From NCBI RefSeq assembly GCF_000377745.1, contig NZ_KB898707.1, positions 710,482 to 774,481 on the forward strand: DNA of 64,000 bases. Direction: 5' to 3'. The notes beneath the pieces were generated by a model, which had not been told where the DNA came from, did no database searches, and was given only the letters and a program-made list of their open reading frames with translations. Positions 53,978 through 62,601 of the stretch are shown here, one piece after another (the first letter of the stretch is position 1; each line of letters opens with the position of its first letter). Both the position numbers and the translations under genes were made by a program. The stretch is from Gilvimarinus chinensis DSM 19667. Its GTDB lineage: Bacteria; Pseudomonadota; Gammaproteobacteria; Pseudomonadales; Cellvibrionaceae.

Positions 53978-56929
53978 GTGTCGCAGGTAGAAGTCACCTT
54001 AGGTCAACGTTATGTCAGTGATACCGAGCCCGAGTTAGGGTTGGGTGTGGTGTTACAGGTGGATGGCTCTACCGTGGATATCGGCTTTCCCGCTGCGGGC
54101 GAAAGGCGAACCTATTCGCGCAAAGAGGCACCTTTAAGTCGGGTGCGTTTTACCGAAGGGGAGAAAATCAAACATCAGGACGGCACCCGCCTGGTGGTTG
54201 AGGAGGTTATAGAGCAGGCCGGTTGTCTGTTGTACCAAACCCTGACCGAAGACGGCGAAGCCCGTGCGGTACCCGAATTTGAGCTGGACAGCTACGTTCA
54301 GTTCTCCACCCCTCGCGAGCGTTTATTTGCCGGGCAAATCGATAAAAGCAACCACTTCTCGCTGCGCTACCAAAGCCGCGTGCTGCGTCACAAGGTAGAG
54401 CAAACCGACACCTTCGGTTTGGGTGGCCCGCGTGTGTCGCTGTTGCCGCATCAGCTTTATATTGCCGAGCAGGTGGCCGCACGCTTCAGCCCCCGCGTGC
54501 TGCTGGCCGATGAAGTTGGCCTGGGTAAAACCATCGAAGCGGGCATGATTCTGCACCGCCAATTACTGACCGGTCGCGCCTCTCGCGCTTTGATTATTGT
54601 GCCCCCGGCGCTATTGCATCAGTGGCTGGTGGAAATGCTGCGCCGCTTTAACCTGTCGTTTACTCTGCTGGATGAAGAGCGCTGCCTGTCGTTAGAGGGC
54701 AAAGACACCGAAGACGACATCATGGACTTTGAGCTGGACGGCGATGCTTTACTGGACGAAGCCGAGGCCGACGCCATTAACCCCTTCGAGCAGGCGCAGT
54801 TGGTGCTTTGCTCGCTGGACTTTATTACCGCCAACGAACATCGTCTGGCGCAGGCCGAGGCCGCCGAGTGGGATTTACTGCTGGTGGACGAAGCCCACCA
54901 TTTAACCTGGAGCCCGGATGCCGCCAGTGCCGAGTACCAGGCCGTAGAGCGTTTAGCCCAGCGCGCCCGCGGCCTGTTGCTGCTGACCGCAACGCCCGAG
55001 CAACTAGGGGTAGAAAGCCACTTTGCCCGCCTGCGCCTGCTGGATCCGGATCGTTACTACGACCTGGAAGCCTTCACCCGCGAACAGGCCGATTACGGCC
55101 CGCTCAGTGATCTGGTAGAAAGATTACTGGCGCTGCGCCCGAGCGAGAGCGAACAAACCGGCGATATTCCTGCCGATATCCAAACGGAGCTGGCTGAGTT
55201 TTTAGACCAGCACCAGCTCCAGGCGCTGCAACAGCAGGCCACTAATAACTCGTTAGCGGCCGCTATTGATGAGTTGATCAGTGTACTGTTAGACCGTCAC
55301 GGCACAGGCCGGGTGTTATTGCGCAATACCCGTCATGCGGTAGCGGGCTTCCCCGAGCGCCATCTGCACACCTACGAACTTGAGCTGGAAGCTGGTGACG
55401 GCGAAGCGCTGGCGGCGATGGACGTGAGCGCGCAACTGCACCCCGAAGACTACTGGCAAGCCCAGGGCGACTGGTGGCTGAATGACCCGCGCGTGCTCTG
55501 GTTAAAAGACCTGATTAAAGAAAAGCGCGGGCAGAAAATTTTAGTGATTTGCGCCAGTAGTGATACCGCGCAATCGCTGGAGCTGTACTTGCGCTTGCGC
55601 CACGGCATTGCCTCGTCTGTGTTCCATGAAGACATGAACCTGATTGCCCGCGACCGCGCCGCCGCCTACTTTGCCGACATGGAAGAGGGCGCTCAGGTGT
55701 TAATTGCCTCCGAAATCGGCAGCGAAGGGCGTAACTTTCAGTTCGCGCAAGACTTAGTCTTGTTTGATTTGCCTTTGAACCCCGACTTATTAGAGCAGCG
55801 CATTGGCCGTTTGGATCGCATTGGTCAGGCGGGGGATATCCATCTGCACCTGCCCGTGTACAGCGTTAGCGATGCACCTACCGCGCAGCAAAAACTCGCC
55901 CGCTGGTATCACGAGGGCATTAACGCCTTTGAGCACACCTGCGCCATTGGCCACAGCGCCTATGTTGAGTTTGAGCCGCGCCTGTTAAATGCTCTGCAAG
56001 GCGAGGGCGAAGACTTTACCGCACTGGTCGATGATACCCGCGCTTATGCTGATAAGCTGAACGCCGAGCTACAAGCCGGGCGTGACAAGCTCTTGGAGTT
56101 AAACTCCTGCCGTCCCGGTAAAGCCGAGGCGCTGGTGGATAGCCTGAGCGAGCAAGATGCCGACCCGGCCCTGCCCGAATACATCATGCGCGCGCTGGAC
56201 AGCTTTAATGTGGATTACGAACGCCACAGCGAAAACGCCTGGGTACTGCACCCGGGCGAGCACATGCGGGTTGACCCTTACCCGGGTTTGCCCGAATCCG
56301 GCTTAACCGTTACCTTTGATCGAGAGCAAGCACTGTCACGCGACGACATGAGCTTTCTCACCTGGGAGCACCCACTGGTGCGCGGCACCCTGGAGTTAAT
56401 TGCCGATACCGAATACGGCAATACCGGCGTTGCCACACTTAAACTGCCGCCGCTCAAGCCCGGCACGTTAATGGTCGAGGCGGTATTCTGTCTGTACAGC
56501 CCGGCACCGTCCGAGTTGCAGTTAAACCGCTATATCCGCGAGCCTCTGGTTCGGGTATTGTTAGACAGCAACGGTAAAGACTTTGCCAAGGTGCTGGGAG
56601 CGGACAAACTGCACCAGCTGTTGAAAAAAGTCCCGCGCGCCAGTGCCCAAGAGCTGGTTCGCCACAGTCGCGCGCCAATTTCTAAACTGTTGGATCAGGC
56701 CGAAGCCCAAGTGGCACCGCTGCGCGACCAGCAAGTGAGTGATGCCAAAGCGCTGGCCACCGCCGACATAGGTCGTGAAATTGAACGCCTGCAAGACCTG
56801 GCCAAGGTAAACCCCAATATCCGCGAGGACGAAGTTAATTACCTGCACACGCGTCTGGCCACCAGTTTGGAATGCTTAGACCACGCCAGCTTAAAACTGG
56901 ATGCCGTGCGAGTGATTATTACGGTGTAA
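53978..56929 (+). CDS. rapA: RNA polymerase-associated Snf2 ATPase RapA
   Basis: Swi2/Snf2-type translocase that recycles RNA polymerase stalled after transcription. GTG start after GCGAGG; 983 residues. N-terminal Tudor-like domains (residues 1-110, LGQRYVSDTEPELGLGVVLQV) contact polymerase. The ATPase has Walker A LLADEVGLGKTIEAGMILHRQL, DEAH box LLVDEAHHL, motif III LLLTATPEQLG, and the second lobe with IASEIGSEGRNFQFAQDLVLFDLPLNPDLLEQRIGRLDRIGQ. The C-terminus is RapA-specific. It is followed by a 13-bp inverted repeat. Confidence 0.96.
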   Translation: MSQVEVTLGQRYVSDTEPELGLGVVLQVDGSTVDIGFPAAGERRTYSRKEAPLSRVRFTEGEKIKHQDGTRLVVEEVIEQAGCLLYQTLTEDGEARAVPEFELDSYVQFSTPRERLFAGQIDKSNHFSLRYQSRVLRHKVEQTDTFGLGGPRVSLLPHQLYIAEQVAARFSPRVLLADEVGLGKTIEAGMILHRQLLTGRASRALIIVPPALLHQWLVEMLRRFNLSFTLLDEERCLSLEGKDTEDDIMDFELDGDALLDEAEADAINPFEQAQLVLCSLDFITANEHRLAQAEAAEWDLLLVDEAHHLTWSPDAASAEYQAVERLAQRARGLLLLTATPEQLGVESHFARLRLLDPDRYYDLEAFTREQADYGPLSDLVERLLALRPSESEQTGDIPADIQTELAEFLDQHQLQALQQQATNNSLAAAIDELISVLLDRHGTGRVLLRNTRHAVAGFPERHLHTYELELEAGDGEALAAMDVSAQLHPEDYWQAQGDWWLNDPRVLWLKDLIKEKRGQKILVICASSDTAQSLELYLRLRHGIASSVFHEDMNLIARDRAAAYFADMEEGAQVLIASEIGSEGRNFQFAQDLVLFDLPLNPDLLEQRIGRLDRIGQAGDIHLHLPVYSVSDAPTAQQKLARWYHEGINAFEHTCAIGHSAYVEFEPRLLNALQGEGEDFTALVDDTRAYADKLNAELQAGRDKLLELNSCRPGKAEALVDSLSEQDADPALPEYIMRALDSFNVDYERHSENAWVLHPGEHMRVDPYPGLPESGLTVTFDREQALSRDDMSFLTWEHPLVRGTLELIADTEYGNTGVATLKLPPLKPGTLMVEAVFCLYSPAPSELQLNRYIREPLVRVLLDSNGKDFAKVLGADKLHQLLKKVPRASAQELVRHSRAPISKLLDQAEAQVAPLRDQQVSDAKALATADIGREIERLQDLAKVNPNIREDEVNYLHTRLATSLECLDHASLKLDAVRVIITV

Positions 56930-56936
56930 TTAGAAG

Positions 56937-56978
56937 CGGTTTAACGGAGGGCGGAACGCTTTGTTCTCCGTTAAACCG
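56937..56978. terminator. Inverted repeat downstream of rapA, possible terminator
   Basis: CGGTTTAACGGAG and CTCCGTTAAACCG are perfectly complementary over 13 bases, with a 16-base loop. A T-run is lacking, so termination is less certain than the stem suggests. Confidence 0.55.
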
Positions 56979-57010
56979 TCACCCGTTTCTCTCATCATTT
57001 TGAGGCTTTT

Positions 57011-57298
57011 ATGTTTATATTCTCTGCCGACGCCACAGCCCGTAAAGACATCGACGAAGATGTCAAACAGGGCCAACAAGTGCCGTTTATTGTGTACATC
57101 CATTTTGCGGATATGTTCGGCGCCGAGCAGTTGTGCAAAATTTATTTGATGCGCGCGGGCTTTACCGATATCAAAATCAACCATCGCAAAACGGTCGCAC
57201 CTTCGCTGCTGGCGGATGAGCGCGTACTGGCCGCTGACAAAGCCATGAGTGAAGCCGTGGATGGCGGTTACCATATTCAGATGTTTGACGATTTTTAA
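57011..57298 (+). CDS. Small conserved-looking protein of unknown function
   Basis: A 95-residue cytoplasmic protein without signal or membrane segment. It begins MFIFSADATARKDIDEDVKQ and has a central GAEQLCKIYLMRAGFTDIKI helix-strand pattern and an acidic C-terminus (HIQMFDDF). TGAGGC precedes the ATG. Composition matches the neighbouring core genes, and codon use is normal, so it is a real gene by all signs. I cannot name its family. It lies between rapA and the PH-domain pair. Confidence 0.7.
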   Translation: MFIFSADATARKDIDEDVKQGQQVPFIVYIHFADMFGAEQLCKIYLMRAGFTDIKINHRKTVAPSLLADERVLAADKAMSEAVDGGYHIQMFDDF

Positions 57299-57383
57299 AC
57301 TTTCACCACCGGCCGCGTAACCCACCATACGCGGCTCTCATATTTCAGATAAGATACCCTCATAATAATCAAGGAATGTGTTT

Positions 57384-57926
57384 ATGAGCCTACAAGACGC
57401 GGTCGTCACCGCCGAACAACTCCCGCCGCTTGATCGTGAGCCCTGGTCTGCCATCTCGCCATCCTATCGCGCCGTGCTGCGCTGGACAGTGCTGTTGTAT
57501 TGTGTGATTCCCCTGGTAGGGCTTGGGTTGGTTATCGCATTCGACCTTGAGCATTTGCGCACGCCCGCCAAAATGCTTGCCGCCGCCATCGTGGTATTAG
57601 CCTTATTTTTACTGGCGGTGTGGGTGCCGCGCAGGGTGCATCACACCCAGTATTTACTGCGCGAGCTGGACGTTCACAAACGCACCGGCTTTTGGTGGCA
57701 CAAAACCGTATCCGCTGGCACCAACCGCGTTCAGCACATTGAAGTGACTCAAGGCCCTATTGAGCGCTTGTACGGCTTAAGCAAGCTTGTGCTGTACACC
57801 GCCGGTGGTTATCAGTCAGACATAAAAATTCCGGGCCTGCCAACCGACGAGGCGCACCGTTTAAAGCAGTATTTGACCGAGCGCATAGTTTCCGAAGAAT
57901 TGGAGACCGAGCATGCCGCCCACTGA
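57384..57926 (+). CDS. YdbS-like PH-domain membrane protein
   Basis: A 180-residue inner-membrane protein; AAGGA eight bases before the ATG decides the start. Two helices (about residues 35-60 and 67-85) are followed by a bacterial PH (bPH2, DUF304) domain: LLRELDVHKRTGFWWHKT, NRVQHIEVTQGPIERLYGLSKL, LYTAGGYQSDIKIPGLPTDEAHRLKQYL. In E. coli ydbS and ydbT are adjacent; here too the next gene overlaps by 14 bases and encodes the YdbT-like partner. In Bacillus, the related YdbS/YdbT pair gives resistance to amyloliquecidin-like compounds; function here is unknown. Confidence 0.85.
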   Translation: MSLQDAVVTAEQLPPLDREPWSAISPSYRAVLRWTVLLYCVIPLVGLGLVIAFDLEHLRTPAKMLAAAIVVLALFLLAVWVPRRVHHTQYLLRELDVHKRTGFWWHKTVSAGTNRVQHIEVTQGPIERLYGLSKLVLYTAGGYQSDIKIPGLPTDEAHRLKQYLTERIVSEELETEHAAH

Positions 57927-59430
57927 CGCCACGGCCTTAGCCTGGCAGCGCGCTTCGCCCATTGCCATGGTGTACTTTGCGTTAAAAAGCCTACGCGCCC
58001 TGGTGCACCTGTGGCCCACGCTTATTCCCTTGGTGGCTGGGGGTGAGTCCGTACGGCAGTGGTTTCTCACCTGGGGTATTCCCGCCGTGATTTGTCTGGT
58101 GCTGCTGGGGGTGGTGTTGCACTGGTGGTTTTTCAGCTTTGCCATTGAAGAAAAACGCCTGACTCTGCGCAGCGGAGTGTTTAACCGCACCCGTTTGAGT
58201 CTGGATTTTGAGCGAGTGCAGCAGGCGGATATTGCTCACCCGTTTTACTTTCGCCCCTTTAACCTTGCCACCCTGGGGTTGGAAAGCGCGGGCTCTTCGC
58301 AACAAGAGGTAGACGTGCCGGGCATACCCATTGCGCTGGCGGAGTCTTTGCGAAAAAATATTTTAGAGCAGCAGTTACAGGCCAAAAGTGATACGCAAAC
58401 GTTTGATAGCGAGACGAGAACATCAGGCAAAACCACGCCGGATTATCATCTAAATCTAAACGCCGCAGAAATTGTTCGTTACGGTTTAATGCATAATTCG
58501 CTGTTGTACTTAGCGCCTCTGGCGGCACCTTTGGGTCAATATTTGGGGCCCGTGTTCGAGCAATCACTCACGCAGCTTGAGGCCTCGCAGTGGTATTCAT
58601 TGTTCGACTGGCTGAGCACCAATCTCGCTATTTCCATCGGCGTGGTGTTGGCGGTGTTTGCGGTGCTGGTGGGTACAACATTCCTGTTTGGTCTGTCGGT
58701 GATATTGGCGCTATTTCGCTTTTGGAATTACGAATTAACCCGCGTGGGCGAGCGCTATCAAAGCCGCGCCGGACTCACCACCATTCGCACCCGCGGCTTT
58801 AAAACGCACAAGCTGCAAAAAGTCACCTTAACTCAGGGGTTAATCGCCAAGTGTTTAAAGCGCTACACCGTGCACATCAGCAAGGCTGGTGGCGGCGTTG
58901 CCGTGCAAACGGCCCAGTCGCAAGACAAGCACTTTCTGGTGCCGGTAGTCGATTGGCTTAACTGGTTGCTACTGCGCGATGAGTTAAACATGCCAGCGGC
59001 CCGCTGGCGGCGCGTGCACAGCTTTAGCTGGCGCTTTCCCTTTGTGGTTTATTCAGCACTGATTTGTACTTTGAGCGCGGCGTTCGCTATTGCCTTCGGC
59101 CCCTGGGCGCTGCTGGGTTTGTTACTGCTACCGCTGGCGTTTTTAATCAACCGCCGCTTGTGGCGACAAAAGGGCTACTTTTACAACGGAGAGTGGCTTG
59201 CCTGGCGCAGTGGGTTTATTGGCTTTAGCGAGCAATGGCTGCCGGTGGGCAAGCTACAAAAAATTGAAGTGTGCGAAACACCGCTTAAGCGCTGGGTGGG
59301 TTTGTGCGATCTGCAAGTACTGGGGGCGGATGGCAAGGTGAGTTTGGTGTGTTTGCCAAAGGCCGAAGCGCACAGGCTGCGGGATGCGCTTTTGACGGGG
59401 GTGGTGATGTATAAAAAGCCTTGGTTTTAG
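57913..59430 (+). CDS. YdbT-like protein with repeated PH domains
   Basis: A 505-residue inner-membrane protein with about six helices in pairs and three bPH2 repeats. Each repeat has R-G-x-F plus R-x-QK-V elements: LRSGVFNRTRLSLDFERVQQADI, SRAGLTTIRTRGFKTHKLQKVTLTQGLIAKCL and WLAWRSGFIGFSEQWLPVGKLQKIEV, each followed by a strand-rich half and a PGI/LPxxEAxxL-type end. Overlap with the preceding ydbS-like gene makes joint translation and a complex likely. It ends the 45-59 kb core block; repetitive DNA starts directly after its stop. Confidence 0.87.
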   Translation: MPPTDATALAWQRASPIAMVYFALKSLRALVHLWPTLIPLVAGGESVRQWFLTWGIPAVICLVLLGVVLHWWFFSFAIEEKRLTLRSGVFNRTRLSLDFERVQQADIAHPFYFRPFNLATLGLESAGSSQQEVDVPGIPIALAESLRKNILEQQLQAKSDTQTFDSETRTSGKTTPDYHLNLNAAEIVRYGLMHNSLLYLAPLAAPLGQYLGPVFEQSLTQLEASQWYSLFDWLSTNLAISIGVVLAVFAVLVGTTFLFGLSVILALFRFWNYELTRVGERYQSRAGLTTIRTRGFKTHKLQKVTLTQGLIAKCLKRYTVHISKAGGGVAVQTAQSQDKHFLVPVVDWLNWLLLRDELNMPAARWRRVHSFSWRFPFVVYSALICTLSAAFAIAFGPWALLGLLLLPLAFLINRRLWRQKGYFYNGEWLAWRSGFIGFSEQWLPVGKLQKIEVCETPLKRWVGLCDLQVLGADGKVSLVCLPKAEAHRLRDALLTGVVMYKKPWF

Positions 59431-59600
59431 GCTTTTTGTTTGCCCGTGTCGCCGGGCGGGCGAGTCACTTTTCTTTGTTTGGGCAAAGAAAACTAACGAA
59501 AAGGCAGCTCCTGCGCTTCCCTGCGCCCGCTGCATTTGTGAATCCCTTCACATCAACAGCCCACCCCGGCGAATGGCCCTTTCGGGTGCCCTTACTACGG
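59431..59600 (+). repeat. Dispersed intergenic repeat, copy C
   Basis: Opens with a 28-base block (GCTTTTTGTTTGCCCGTGTC then GCCGGGCG), then a hairpin ACTTTTCTTTGTTTGGGCAAAGAAAACT, and CATTTGTGAATCCCTTCACATCAA near its end. Copy D at 60980 repeats the first block with two mismatches and has the same module order. Closely similar sequences are common between genes of many gammaproteobacteria. Confidence 0.75.
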
Positions 59601-59889
59601 CCAATTTTTGAGGGCCGTATCGACGCGCCGTACCCCAGGGCACCCTCTCTTGCTGCGCAATTCACCTTGTCCATGGCGCGGCGATACTTGCGCAAACGCG
59701 ACCCAGGCCGGCCTCTCTGCCTTCGGCATTCACCTTCTCCTGTTTGCTTATCCACAAAAATAGACCTTCGTTCGGCTCATTCGCAGGGGCCCCGGGGGTG
59801 CCACGCTGATAATTGGACAGATTTGTTTTATCTGGCCTCGCGTGCTCCGAGAATTCGACACTATCATTTGAATTAGCTGCTAGAGCTTT
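59601..59889. other. Intergenic region without a supported gene
   Basis: Together with repeat copy C, about 460 bases lack a gene. Open frames on both strands here cross the repeat and have no ribosome sites. I see nothing else, apart from the leader of the small membrane protein. Confidence 0.5.
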
Positions 59890-60198
59890 ATGGTCAGTAT
59901 GTGGAAATTTACCGTAACAAGCGTTGTCGGGTTTTCGGGTATCGCAACGTTAGGTCTTTGTGTTGTTCTTCTGGTCTCCTCGAAGTTGAGCTACACCGAA
60001 GTGGCGAGCACTGTGGGTTTAATGTATATGGCTGTTAGCTTGGTGTTTTCCATAACGCTATTTATGCTGTTATTGCGCCGCTACGGTATATCACCTAAAA
60101 GCGATCTTGCTCTCCGAGTTGTAGCCATATTAGGGGCGGTGCTAGTTTTTTGTGTTTGGGGCGCCTTGGTGTACCCAGCCATCGTGTTGCTATCATGA
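59890..60198 (+). CDS. Small membrane protein, three helices, unknown
   Basis: A 102-residue hydrophobic protein with three predicted transmembrane helices (about residues 8-32, 38-62 and 75-100). The sequence includes SKLSYTEVASTVGLMYMAVS and LLRRYGISPKSDLALRV in the loop. A second start, MWKFTV, lies three codons in. No family recognised. Its ribosome site is weak (TAGAGC). It could be a true accessory gene; the hydrophobic pattern and charge distribution (positive loop) are those of a real membrane protein. Confidence 0.55.
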   Translation: MVSMWKFTVTSVVGFSGIATLGLCVVLLVSSKLSYTEVASTVGLMYMAVSLVFSITLFMLLLRRYGISPKSDLALRVVAILGAVLVFCVWGALVYPAIVLLS

Positions 60199-60221
60199 GC
60201 TCAAACAAAATAATTGTGTAA

Positions 60222-60239
60222 GCCACAGTAAACTGTGGC
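60222..60239. terminator. Perfect small hairpin after the membrane protein gene
   Basis: GCCACAGT, AA, ACTGTGGC: an 8-base palindrome without T-run, 24 bases past the stop. Possibly a terminator or part of a decayed recombination site (a GCGTTAGGT end lies 16 bases downstream). Confidence 0.35.
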
Positions 60240-60273
60240 CGGACGTCTGTTACCGCGTTAGGTTCAATCTGCT

Positions 60274-60292
60274 TGTTGCGTGATGCGCAACA
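60274..60292 (+). promoter_or_regulatory. Operator-like palindrome in front of higBA
   Basis: TGTTGCG, spacer TGATG, CGCAACA: perfect 7-base arms 16 bases ahead of higB. HigA-type antitoxins repress their own promoters at such sites. Confidence 0.6.
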
Positions 60293-60307
60293 TGCTATGA
60301 TTGATTC

Positions 60308-60586
60308 ATGATCAAATCATTCCGCCACAAAGGACTGAAGCGCTTCTATTCGACTGGCAGTACCTCTGGCATACAGCAAGATCACGCTAAGAAGCTGCGT
60401 ATGCAGCTGGTAGCTCTGGATACCGCCACCTCAATAGACGATATGGATATCCCGGGTTTCGGGCTTCACCCATTGAAGGGGCAAAGTAAAGGGCGGTGGT
60501 CGATACGTGTTAACGGAAATTGGCGTATGACGTTCGAATTTGAGGACGGCAATGCCTACATTCTTGATTATGAGGATTATCACTAA
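60308..60586 (+). CDS. higB: HigB-type toxin (RelE superfamily mRNA interferase)
   Basis: 92-residue ribosome-dependent endonuclease family. IKSFRHKGLKRFYSTGSTSG, LRMQLVALDTATSIDDMDIPGFGLHPLKG, and WSIRVNGNWRMTFEFEDGNAYILDYEDYH are those of the HigB/RelE-like plasmid-maintenance killer family. Its stop overlaps the antitoxin start (TAATG), so toxin comes first, as in all hig systems. The catalytic basic residues (Lys, Arg, terminal His) are present, so it should be active. Confidence 0.93.
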   Translation: MIKSFRHKGLKRFYSTGSTSGIQQDHAKKLRMQLVALDTATSIDDMDIPGFGLHPLKGQSKGRWSIRVNGNWRMTFEFEDGNAYILDYEDYH

Positions 60587-60879
60587 TGTCTATGCATAAT
60601 CCGCCGCATCCTGGTGAATTTATTCGGGACGTTTACCTAGCGCCTTATGGCATCAGTTCGCGTCAGCTTGCGGCCAGCCTGGGGGTTTCACCTTCTACAT
60701 TGTCTCGGTTGCTCAAAGGCGCCAGCGGTATTAGCCCTGAAATGTCCCTTCGGTTATCCAAGGTTCTTGGGCGTTCTCCTGAGAGCTGGCTGGCTATGCA
60801 AGATATGTATGATCTATGGGTGGCCCGCAACACGGTTAATTTGGAGGGGATTCATCCGCTGGATTTTGAGGCGGCTTGA
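60586..60879 (+). CDS. higA: HigA-type antitoxin (XRE/VapI)
   Basis: 97-residue antitoxin with a helix-turn-helix. It opens with NPPHPGEFIRDVYLAPYGIS, typical of HigA/VapI; the DNA-binding helices are in SRQLAASLGVSPSTLSRLLKG (about 23-43), then ISPEMSLRLSKVLGRSPESWLAMQDMYDLW. It neutralises HigB and represses the pair. The translation start overlaps the toxin stop. The location beside attC-like sites fits the common occurrence of such pairs in integrons, though no attC encloses this one clearly. Confidence 0.93.
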   Translation: MSMHNPPHPGEFIRDVYLAPYGISSRQLAASLGVSPSTLSRLLKGASGISPEMSLRLSKVLGRSPESWLAMQDMYDLWVARNTVNLEGIHPLDFEAA

Positions 60880-61893
60880 GCAAAAACAAGTAGGGTAGGT
60901 GTTGCCTTCTGTGGCGCTAGAGTGGGTGCTTTGATCAAAGCTTTGATCTTTTAGTGGTGGCGATTCGCCTGCTGGGTGAGCTTTTTGTATGCCCGAGTCG
61001 CCGGGCGTTATGAGGTACTTTTGGTCTTGGCCAAAAGTACCGTCGCTGTTCCTGCGCATCCATGCGTCCACGGCAAAGCTGGCCCCGTGAGCGCAGCGAA
61101 TGCTTTGGGTCTTAGTGATTCCCTTCACCTCAAAACCTCGTCCAACATCTGGCCCTGCGGCGCGAAGCGTCCGGTCAGCAAGCACAGCCGCTGTCGTTCG
61201 GTTACGCGCAAAGCAGTGCTTTGCAAACGCTAGACCTCACCCCTCATTCCAATCGGCCTAGATGTAAACGGGGCAACAGCGACACTTCGTAGCGCTATCA
61301 CAGATTGATCATTATTTTTCGTCGAGCGTCAGATGTCCGACATCAGACGTTAACCCGTTGTCAAACGAGTTAACTTATGGCACTCTTTTCCTCAAGTGTT
61401 TTGTGGTGTTGTTCGGCTTTTTTAAGTCGCATTAGGGCCACAGTCGGGCCAGTGGAAAGGTAGGGTAAACAGTGCATCGGGACTGATGTGCGAGCACTTC
61501 TCCCTTCTGTTTTGAAATCCCATACTTTTTTCAGGCACGCTATGGCGTGTTCTAAGCGATTGGTTTTGGTTATCAAAACCAGTGTTGCCGTAGAAAATGA
61601 GCCGGCTCACTTTGTTTTTCCAGTTTGGCTGATATGGCTGAAACAAAAGCGATACTGTTCAGCTGTTTAGCGCGTAAAGCTAAGACTCTCAAGTAAGAGT
61701 GATACATTGCCAGTGTGAAAGTAAGACGGCTTCTTTACACACTGAAATAAATACGCCAAGTGGTCATAAGTTTGAGATTTATCAAAAGCTTGAAAGTACT
61801 TTTTAAAAATTTTCTAGGGAAGATACATTGCCAGGCGTATTTTTCAACTCGCACATTAATAAGCTGTTAACCAAATGATGAAAGGAACCTTTA
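60880..61893. other. Gene-free accessory region between higA and the first attC cassette gene
   Basis: About one kilobase without a supported gene. It holds repeat copy D (60980-61160), a palindrome GCAAAGCAGTGCTTTGC near 61214, two hairpins around CGTCAGATGTCCGACATCAGACG and GTTAACCCGTTGTCAAACGAGTTAAC (about 61328-61378), and a 13-base direct repeat GATACATTGCCAG (61701-61713 and 61822-61834). Short frames in it lack ribosome sites. Confidence 0.5.
60980..61160 (+). repeat. Dispersed intergenic repeat, copy D
   Basis: Same module order as copy C: a 28-base opening block (26 of 28 identical), a palindrome ACTTTTGGTCTTGGCCAAAAGTA, a GCTGTTCCTGCGC block and GATTCCCTTCACCTCAAAA. Divergence is greater after the hairpin. 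Confidence 0.7.
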
Positions 61894-62601
61894 GTGGACT
61901 TACTCAGTAATCCCTGGATCGTGGGCATTGGTGGAGGTGTCCTAAGCGGCTTGATTGTTACCGGAATCTCTCGGTTTGTTTTCTCGCGACGTGATGACAG
62001 AGAGTACGCGCAGAAAGTTGCGGCAGTGAATCGAGAAGTTACATACGCTCTTCGCCCGGGGATCTCCGAGGGGCATATACCCAACGAAGAAGTTTTGTCA
62101 TCCCTGATAAACGCAACTGCACGAAAATACCGAGTTAACCGGTCAGATGTATTTCGGCCGAAGCAAATTGCGGAGGAGCTGATTAAGGAAATACTTGATT
62201 CTAGCTTCATCTCCTCTTCGACCAAGCACGAGTATTGCGAAACTCTTGCCCACTTGGTTACTGAAAAACCAGAAACTAATGACACTCAAGAATTGGTTAC
62301 GGAGAAAAAGATTGCAGAGAGTGAATATCGCGCGCGACTGATGTCCGCTATGAGTTCGATTCTTGGTCTGACCGCAGCCATGGCTACGATGGCCATGGTG
62401 TTTACACGCATGCTGGATGGCAAAGATATCGGTCCGCTAGGCAGTATCTTTGATGTAATCCTACCGACAGGAATCGTGTTGATGGCAACCATGGTCGCGA
62501 TGGTAGCTATGATCGGTTCCAAGAGGCTAAGGGAGATTAAACACAAGGCCACTTTGCGTGAAAGCGGGGAAAAGTCCTCGGCAGTATCCGCAAGTGGTTA
62601 A
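61894..62601 (+). CDS. Orphan membrane protein, gene of attC cassette 1
   Basis: A 235-residue protein of no recognised family. GTG start with AAAGGA seven bases upstream. One N-terminal transmembrane helix (WIVGIGGGVLSGLIVTGISR, residues 8-27), a soluble region (30-145) rich in charged residues with RKYRVNRSDVFRPKQIAEELIKEILDSS, then two helices (about 152-172 and 186-208) and a basic tail. The stop codon TAA is part of the attC outer box TTAAC, the usual arrangement of integron cassettes, where reading frames fill the cassette up to attC. Function is unknown; a membrane-linked stress or defence role is possible but unsupported. Confidence 0.75.
   Translation: MDLLSNPWIVGIGGGVLSGLIVTGISRFVFSRRDDREYAQKVAAVNREVTYALRPGISEGHIPNEEVLSSLINATARKYRVNRSDVFRPKQIAEELIKEILDSSFISSSTKHEYCETLAHLVTEKPETNDTQELVTEKKIAESEYRARLMSAMSSILGLTAAMATMAMVFTRMLDGKDIGPLGSIFDVILPTGIVLMATMVAMVAMIGSKRLREIKHKATLRESGEKSSAVSASG

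Noticed and set aside
59421..59876. 151-residue open frame spanning repeat copy C, and a minus-strand counterpart
   Set aside because: It consists largely of the dispersed repeat and its hairpins; the equivalent frame is not kept in copy D.
61328..61378. Tandem hairpins ending in GAGTTAACTTATGG considered as a third attC
   Set aside because: The GTTAAC arms pair directly around a short loop, with no inner boxes, spacers or extrahelical base.
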